From: an uncultured Bacilli bacterium | Lineage (GTDB): Bacteria; Bacillota_I; Bacilli_A; RF39; UBA660 | Direction: 5' to 3' | Assembly (NCBI GenBank): GCA_944329195.1 | Contig: CALVHX010000006.1 | Coordinates: 1 to 42,845 of the forward strand | DNA: 42,845 bases | Part shown: positions 40,902 to 42,845 of the stretch, one piece after another | How the letters are laid out: each line of letters begins with the position of its first letter | Numbering within the stretch: position 1 is the stretch's first letter | Made by a program: the position numbers and the translations under genes | Notes under the pieces: generated by a model | The model's database searches: none | The model's input: only the letters and a program-made list of their open reading frames with translations | What the model was told of the DNA's origin: nothing

Positions 40902-41853
40902 ATGAAAAAAGAAGAAATAACATTAAAGAATACAAAAGCTGAAATATTAGAAGCATTAAATCAAGCTTTAGAAAGAGAAAAAAGTATTAGTAAAACAAAA
41001 TCCAACCCAGAACAAGAAGCAAAGGAAATTAAGGTAAAGAAAGCAATAGACGATTCAAGAAAAAATGTGGAACAAAATATTTTTTCACAAGAATTAATAA
41101 ATAAATTTAAAGATTTAGAACTTGCTATAGCTTCTGAAGAAGAAAAGTTGAAAAACTTATATGGCATAGAAAATGAGTTAAATAATCTTACCTTAGTAAT
41201 AAATGCTGGAAAAGATTTAATAGCAGAAATTGAGAACAATAAAAGGGTAGAGACAGAAAATCTAAATGCTAGTATAAAGGAGTTGGAGGAAGAATATAAA
41301 AAGAAAACTGAAGAATTGCAAAAAGAGTATTGGTGCAAAATCTAGAAATTTAAAAATAGAACGTGATAGAGAGATCGAAGAGTATAATTACAAAACAAAA
41401 AGAGAAAGAGAGATTAGTAACAATAAGTGGGAGGATGAAAAGAAAACAAGAGAAGCAAGTTTAAAAGCACAAGAACTGGAAGCTAAAAGTCTATTAGAAG
41501 AAGCTAAAGAAAAATCAAATAGCATGAAAGATTTAGAAAAACAAGTAAACGAGATTCCAAATCTTTTAGCTAGTGAATACGAAAAGGGAAGAAAGGAAGC
41601 AATAGCCGAACTTGAAAAAGAAAACAAATATTCCACAGAATTATTGAAGAAAGATTATCAAAGCACAATTGATAGACAGAATGACAAAATTACAGCCTTA
41701 AAAGAGGAGTTAGAGAAAGTAAACAACTTAAATCTAGCATTACAAGAAAAGATGGACAAAGCGTATATTGAAATAAAAGAATTAGCAACCAAGACCGTAG
41801 AAGCTACAGGTGGAGTTAAAATTATTGGCAATAATCAAGGTGACAATAAATAA
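40902..41853 (+). pseudogene. Coiled-coil protein gene split by a +1 frameshift
   Basis: Two frames form one 317-codon protein interrupted near 41330. The first (40902-41345) starts MKKEEITLKNTKAEILEALN after AGAGG and runs as a long coiled coil to KEYWCKI, stop. Removing one T at about 41330 restores tat-ggt-gca-aaa and continues RNLKIERDREIEEYNYKTKR to the end at 41853, TKTVEATGGVKIIGNN. The total 952 nt is 3n+1, as expected for one inserted base. Coiled-coil proteins with this beginning and this TVEATGGVKI ending form a Bacillota family of unknown function. Either a recent inactivation or a sequence error. Confidence 0.75.
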
Positions 41854-41967
41854 ATTAGAATTTATACTTTTGTAGTCACTGGTAAAATAGTGTTAAAAAT
41901 GATAAACAGACATTATTAGTGACAAGTTGATTTGGTCATCATAAAGTATTTGCGAAGGTGATTATAT

Positions 41968-42277
41968 ATGAATGATAACGAAAATAGAGCTTCTAAAAAA
42001 GTAGTTATAGACCCTGGACATGGGGGGAACAGATTCCGGAGCTATCGGAAATAATTTGTTGGAAAAAGATTATAATCTTCTTATATCAAAGTATATGTTT
42101 GAAAGATTCGAAGAGTTAGGAATTCCTGTAGCAATAACAAGGGATGATAGTATAACATTATCACCAACAGAACGAGTAAATAATATATTATCAAAATTTG
42201 GCGACAGTAGTGATGTCATAGTTATATCTAATCGTGTAAATTCTGGAGGACAGGTAAGAAAAATGAATTATAACTGA
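41968..42277 (+). pseudogene. N-acetylmuramoyl-L-alanine amidase gene, frameshifted and truncated
   Basis: AAGGTG precedes ATG 41968. The frame gives KKVVIDPGHGGN and then fails: a run of six G at 42022-42027 replaces the five needed for GHGGTDSGA, and the +1 frame continues SGAIGNNLLEKDYNLLISKY, TRDDSITLSPTERV and VIVISNRVNSGG. After that, where relatives have a GGGEGAEVIYALRNN segment, the text jumps to QVRK and stops at 42277. So there is one frameshift plus a deletion of the second catalytic half. The intact Amidase_3 enzyme of the window is at 9538. Confidence 0.8.
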
Positions 42278-42396
42278 TTTTAATTATAAATCAACGAAAA
42301 TGTGATAAAAAAGTTTAAAGAAAACATAAAAAAGTGATTAAACACCGAATATTTTCCTCAAAAGTGTGATATAATGTTATCAGGGGAGATGATATT

Positions 42397-42845
42397 ATGC
42401 AAAGATTTATTACCGAAAAACTCATCATTTGGAAGAATAGTAAAGATAGGAAACCTTTGATCTTAAAGGGAGCAAGACAAGTTGGTAAGACATATATATT
42501 AAAAGAATTTGGTGCAAATAATTATGATAATGTAGCCTATTTTAACTTTGATCATGATGATGGACTAGCTGAATTATTTTTAAATACTAAAGATCCTAAA
42601 AGAATTATTGAGCAATTATCTTTAGCAAATGGTAAAAAAATAAATCCTAATACGACATTAATTATCTTTGATGAGATACAAGAATGTCCAAATGCATTAA
42701 ATTCACTAAAATACTTTTGCGAAGAAGCAAGTGAGTATCATGTTGCTTGTGCTGGTTCGCTTCTTGGGATAAGACTTTCAAAAACATCTTTTCCTGTTGG
42801 TAAAGTAGATTTCTTAAATTTATATCCAATGACTTTTAGTGAATT
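42397..42845 (+). CDS. AAA ATPase with DUF4143-type architecture (3' partial)
   Basis: 149 codons to the window edge. GGGGAGATGAT precedes ATG and TATAAT lies at 42370-42375. LILKGARQVGKTYILKEF is the Walker A region (25-32), LIIFDEIQECPNA the Walker B region, and CAGSLLG sensor 1, as in the ATP-binding proteins that carry a C-terminal DUF4143 nuclease-like domain. That domain is beyond the window. Such proteins are very common accessory genes of unsettled role, sometimes suspected of toxin or defence activity. Confidence 0.88.
   Translation, partial: MQRFITEKLIIWKNSKDRKPLILKGARQVGKTYILKEFGANNYDNVAYFNFDHDDGLAELFLNTKDPKRIIEQLSLANGKKINPNTTLIIFDEIQECPNALNSLKYFCEEASEYHVACAGSLLGIRLSKTSFPVGKVDFLNLYPMTFSE

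Noticed and set aside
41320-41350. Programmed ribosomal frameshift in the coiled-coil gene
   Set aside because: No slippery heptamer, internal Shine-Dalgarno or downstream structure is seen at the shift point; the length remainder fits a simple inserted base.
1-42845. CRISPR array, tRNA or rRNA genes, riboswitches
   Set aside because: I saw no regularly spaced repeats, no cloverleaf-like GGTTCRA segments, no rRNA motifs and no recognisable riboswitch or T-box leader upstream of the genes; a covariance-model scan would be the decisive test.

Overview
The window is low-GC DNA with Gram-positive gene order and the standard genetic code (TGA is used as a stop). It encodes a peptidoglycan-bearing member of the Bacillota. 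Several blocks have the order known from Bacilli: tsaE-tsaB-rimI-tsaD, rlmN-prpC-prkC-rsgA-rpe followed by rpmB on the other strand, yqeG-yqeH, and mrnC-rlmB-sigH-like. A pro-sigma-K-like gene, a sigma-H-position sigma factor and a KinB-like histidine kinase hint at a sporulation background. An uncultured gut lineage of Bacilli (Erysipelotrichia/RF39-like) is my best guess, but the sequence alone does not settle it.

Layout. 1-610: worn accessory DNA with the N-terminal stub of an IS256-type transposase. 609-3220: a minus-strand agrB-agrD pair whose agrD (38 codons) is intact, then a membrane-tethered EIIB-like domain lacking its catalytic Cys, then an orphan membrane histidine kinase. 3271-5500: Smr protein, two membrane/secreted unknowns, and clpP. 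5615-10197: a TGS-uridine kinase gene and a CwlD-like amidase gene that were once adjacent. They are now separated by a 1.8-kb insert with a VbhA/Fic toxin-antitoxin pair and gene debris, bracketed by a 397-bp direct repeat of the kinase/amidase junction. 10252-13803: small membrane protein, zinc phospholipase C-like protein, Abi_2 (HEPN) protein and HtrA. 13990-16384: t6A operon. 16462-20839: holin-like protein, PcrA helicase, C39 peptidase, coiled-coil membrane protein and VanY-like carboxypeptidase. 20882-23314: ArsR repressor with a clear operator and a metal P-type ATPase. 23375-28369: rlmN to rpe. 28417-29646: small ORF, bL28 and sigma-K-like factor. 29762-34568: YqeG, YqeH, three unknown small proteins, MrnC, RlmB and a sigma factor. 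34667-37489: uvrA. 37497-38164: an unusual set of hairpins with constant 8-nt loops around a broken CFI-box-type gene. 38178-42845: orphan HerA ATPase, four-helix unknown, a frameshifted coiled-coil gene, a frameshifted amidase and the start of a DUF4143-type AAA ATPase.

How it works together. Most genes are housekeeping: tRNA t6A modification, ribosome maturation and modification, Ser/Thr phosphosignalling of the cell wall, and DNA repair. The accessory interest lies in (i) the agr peptide-signalling cassette, apparently leaderless and with no response regulator nearby, (ii) the Fic insertion, whose flanking repeats differ only at silent or intergenic sites and so look like integration of DNA from a related strain that left both neighbouring genes intact, and (iii) the hairpin family downstream of uvrA, with varied stems and a recurring loop. 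No tRNA, rRNA or CRISPR array was seen.
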